Below are positions 6,624-7,633 of a stretch of DNA of 7,633 nt, piece after piece; within the stretch, counting starts at the first letter, position 1; each line of letters begins with the position of its first letter. The notes beneath the pieces are model-generated. The model saw only the letters and a list, made by a program, of their open reading frames with translations, had not been told where the DNA came from and searched no databases. The translations under genes were made by a program, and so were the position numbers. The stretch covers positions 1 to 7,633 of the forward strand of contig JAGXIA010000044.1 in assembly GCA_024635885.1 (NCBI GenBank), in the 5' to 3' direction. The DNA is from Helicobacteraceae bacterium (GTDB lineage: Bacteria; Campylobacterota; Campylobacteria; Campylobacterales; Sulfurimonadaceae).

Positions 6624-6638
6624 AGATAAATATTATCC
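6624..6638 (+). promoter_or_regulatory. Candidate Fur/PerR-family operator upstream of tpx
   Basis: The 13-bp perfect inverted repeat GATAA-ATA-TTATC (6625-6637) sits in a 7-1-7 frame like the Fur consensus TGATAAT-A-ATTATCA, matching 11 of 15 positions by eye; the PerR consensus fits less well. It lies about 70 bp before the tpx -10 box. The sequence is AT-rich, so chance similarity is possible. Confidence 0.3.
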
Positions 6639-6651
6639 GATTTCACATATA

Positions 6652-6682
6652 CTTCTTCCAACAAAGCAGAAGAAGCATTTTT
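6652..6682 (+). terminator. Candidate Rho-independent terminator of the cdsA-tsaD run
   Basis: CTTCTTC (6652-6658) and GAAGAAG (6669-6675) form a 7-bp stem with a 10-nt loop, followed after two bases by five Ts (6678-6682). The stem is GC-poor and the loop large, so termination would be weak. It ends just before the tpx promoter, the expected place. Confidence 0.4.
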
Positions 6683-6703
6683 ACATAAAGTAAATGTTTC
6701 TTT

Positions 6704-6712
6704 TGTTAGAAT
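6704..6712 (+). promoter_or_regulatory. Extended -10 promoter of tpx
   Basis: TGT-TAGAAT matches the extended -10 form TGnTATAAT with one mismatch. It predicts transcription from about 6719 and a leader of about 20 nt. A TTTACA at 6680-6685 is too far upstream (21-nt spacer) to be a convincing -35. Confidence 0.5.
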
Positions 6713-6727
6713 ATATTAAACTAAAAC

Positions 6728-6733
6728 AAGGAG
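6728..6733 (+). promoter_or_regulatory. Ribosome binding site fixing the tpx start
   Basis: AAGGAG lies 5 nt before the ATG at 6739. It rules against the in-frame ATG at 6694, which would precede the predicted promoter and add 15 residues unlike the family. Confidence 0.85.
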
Positions 6734-6738
6734 CCAAA

Positions 6739-7242
6739 ATGGCAACTACAAAATTCAAAGGTACAGACGTAGAACTATTAGGAAATGAAGTAAATGTAGG
6801 TGATAAAGCACCATCAGTTACTGTTGTAAACTCAGACGGTCTAGGTGACGTTGTTGTTGGTGGAGCTCAAGGTCATAAGCAACTTATTATTGTTGTTCCT
6901 TCATTAGATACAGGTGTATGTGCTACTGAAACTCGTAACTTCAATGCTAAAGCTTCTTCAATGGAAGGTGTTAAGCCAACTATCGTTTCTTTAGACTTGC
7001 CATTTGCTGCTGGTCGTTTTTGTTCAGCTGAAGGTATCACTAACTTAACTGTTACTTCTGACTTCAGAAACAAAGATTTCGCTAACGCTTACGGTGTACT
7101 ACTTGGTGGTTCTGTTCTTGCTGGTGTTACTTGTAGAGCAATCTTCGCAATAAACGAAGATGGTATTGTAACTTACAAAGAAATCGTTCCAGAAATTACT
7201 GAAGAGCCTAACTACGACGCTGCAATCGCTGCTGTTAGTTAA
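6739..7242 (+). CDS. tpx: Thiol peroxidase (Tpx-type atypical 2-Cys peroxiredoxin)
   Basis: Tpx reduces hydrogen peroxide and organic peroxides using thioredoxin, in the cytoplasm or periplasm depending on species; no signal peptide is seen here, so cytoplasmic. The 167-residue length fits the family. The peroxidatic site is PSLDTGVCATETRNFN with Cys61 (Thr58 and Arg133 completing the active site), and the resolving Cys95 is in PFAAGRFCSAEGI, the Tpx-specific helix-alpha3 arrangement. A third cysteine, Cys132, sits directly beside Arg133. The gene uses many GGT, GCT, GTT, AAC, GAC and TTC codons, unlike its neighbours, which suggests high expression. It has its own promoter and a downstream terminator, so it is probably monocistronic. 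The ATG at 6739 is set by an AAGGAG ribosome site. Confidence 0.96.
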   Translation: MATTKFKGTDVELLGNEVNVGDKAPSVTVVNSDGLGDVVVGGAQGHKQLIIVVPSLDTGVCATETRNFNAKASSMEGVKPTIVSLDLPFAAGRFCSAEGITNLTVTSDFRNKDFANAYGVLLGGSVLAGVTCRAIFAINEDGIVTYKEIVPEITEEPNYDAAIAAVS

Positions 7243-7262
7243 GACCCTATTCGAAACTAAGT

Positions 7263-7281
7263 CCACTCTTTTTTAGAGTGG
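7263..7281 (+). terminator. First hairpin after tpx
   Basis: CCACTCT (7263-7269) and AGAGTGG (7275-7281) form a perfect 7-bp stem with a TTTTT loop, 20 nt after the tpx stop. No T-tract follows directly, so it probably acts with the next hairpin, for instance as a 3'-end stabiliser. Confidence 0.5.
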
Positions 7282-7285
7282 CAAC

Positions 7286-7311
7286 AAATGAGCAGTTTTT
7301 GCTTATTTTTT
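7286..7311 (+). terminator. Rho-independent terminator of tpx
   Basis: AAATGAGCA (7286-7294) pairs with TGCTTATTT (7300-7308), nine pairs with one G-U and a 5-nt GTTTT loop. The descending arm runs into Ts (7306-7311, then CTTCT). This is the best terminator candidate in the window and matches the expected monocistronic, abundant tpx message. Confidence 0.65.
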
Positions 7312-7321
7312 CTTCTCCTTA

Positions 7322-7348
7322 AAGATTTAGGCTTATTCCCTAAATCTT
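7322..7348 (+). terminator. Third hairpin, between tpx and the outer-membrane gene
   Basis: AAGATTTAGG (7322-7331) and CCTAAATCTT (7339-7348) form a perfect 10-bp stem with a 7-nt loop, followed by ATTTATTCC. It is the longest perfect inverted repeat in the window. CTTAAAG (7318-7324) could alternatively pair with CTTTAAG (7357-7363), overlapping this stem. It may be a back-up terminator. Confidence 0.5.
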
Positions 7349-7381
7349 ATTTATTCCTTTAAGTTTACAATCGAATCTCTT

Positions 7382-7390
7382 TGATATAAT
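7382..7390 (+). promoter_or_regulatory. Extended -10 promoter of the outer-membrane protein gene
   Basis: TGA-TATAAT is a perfect extended -10 element (TGnTATAAT), 31 nt before the ATG. It predicts a start site near 7397 and a leader of about 25 nt. TTTACA at 7364-7369 lies 15 nt upstream, a short but possible -35. Confidence 0.7.
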
Positions 7391-7421
7391 TACTAATATT
7401 AACTTAACTTGAGGATCAACT

Positions 7422-7633
7422 ATGAAAAAAAATCTAATGGCTTTGGCGTGTTCTATTGCATTGGCAGCAACTGCGAGTGCAGATATAGCGAGAGTAGAAA
7501 TGGGTGCAGGTGCTTGGATGCAAACTCCAAGTGGAGGGATTACAACAGACACTGGTTATACAGGTTCTGATGTATCTGAGGAAAAAGAGGAAACTAGTCC
7601 TTATGTTTGGTTGCTTATAAAGCATCCGATTCC
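7422..7633 (+). CDS. Exported protein, probable outer-membrane beta-barrel, 3'-partial
   Basis: The frame is open from the ATG at 7422 to the window edge, giving 70 codons. GAGGA at 7411-7415 is 6 nt before the start. Residues 1-20 are a clear Sec signal peptide (two Lys, a hydrophobic core, ending ATASA), with cleavage predicted after Ala20. The mature start DIARVEMGAGAWMQTPSG, an acidic segment, then SPYVWLLIKHPIP resembles the first strands of the TIGR04219-type outer-membrane proteins found in gamma- and epsilonproteobacteria, where a VE-G-G-W strand opens the barrel. That assignment is from memory of the family pattern and rests on a short fragment. It has its own promoter, so it is separate from tpx. 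Its role is unknown; barrels of this type are usually annotated without a substrate. Confidence 0.75.
   Translation, partial: MKKNLMALACSIALAATASADIARVEMGAGAWMQTPSGGITTDTGYTGSDVSEEKEETSPYVWLLIKHPI

Noticed and set aside
6694..6738. Longer tpx product beginning at the ATG at 6694.
   Set aside because: That start overlaps the predicted promoter, lacks a ribosome site and adds 15 residues absent from the family; the ATG at 6739 has AAGGAG correctly placed.
7422..7451. Possible lipobox around Cys10 (A-L-A-C) of the exported protein.
   Set aside because: The hydrophobic stretch before Cys10 is too short for a lipoprotein signal, and a much better signal peptidase I site (ATASA) follows at residue 20.
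7340..7625. Antisense open frames over the exported-protein gene and other minus-strand frames in the window.
   Set aside because: They mirror convincing + strand genes, lack ribosome sites, and their translations look like no protein family.

Overview
The window looks like chromosomal DNA from a Campylobacterota (epsilonproteobacterial) organism, most like Sulfurimonas or a close relative. This rests on three things: AT-rich coding sequence, promoters that are mostly an (extended) -10 box without a clear -35, and the gene order cdsA - dxr - X - tsaD, which from memory is also found in Campylobacter. No database search was possible, so the genus is an inference.

Layout, all genes on the + strand. 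(1) 1-1314: 3' portion of an NFACT-family (RqcH/FbpA-like) gene, missing only its first few codons. (2) 1330-1665: a small acidic protein of unknown function containing a 9-bp tandem repeat. (3) 1704-6581: a tightly packed run cdsA - dxr - histidine kinase 1 - histidine kinase 2 - tsaD, probably one operon. It has a TATAAT box just before cdsA, 4-nt overlaps at two junctions, and non-ATG starts on its last four genes. (4) 6582-6738: a gap with a weak terminator candidate, a Fur/PerR-like inverted repeat and the tpx promoter. (5) 6739-7242: tpx, a thiol peroxidase with codon use suggesting high expression. (6) 7243-7421: a gap with three consecutive hairpins and a strong extended -10 promoter. 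(7) 7422-7633: the 5' end of a secreted, probably outer-membrane beta-barrel protein, cut by the window edge.

Most genes are housekeeping: translation quality control (NFACT), phospholipid synthesis (CdsA), isoprenoid synthesis (Dxr), tRNA t6A modification (TsaD) and peroxide detoxification (Tpx). The accessory element is the pair of paralogous membrane histidine kinases between dxr and tsaD. They have the same architecture, with two membrane helices and no extracytoplasmic sensor domain, but the upstream copy has Glu where the downstream copy has the phospho-acceptor His, while keeping all its ATP-binding boxes. Both carry Cys-Cys directly before the catalytic Asp of the G1 box, and no response regulator is in view. 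This possible pseudokinase/kinase pair is the most interesting feature of the window.
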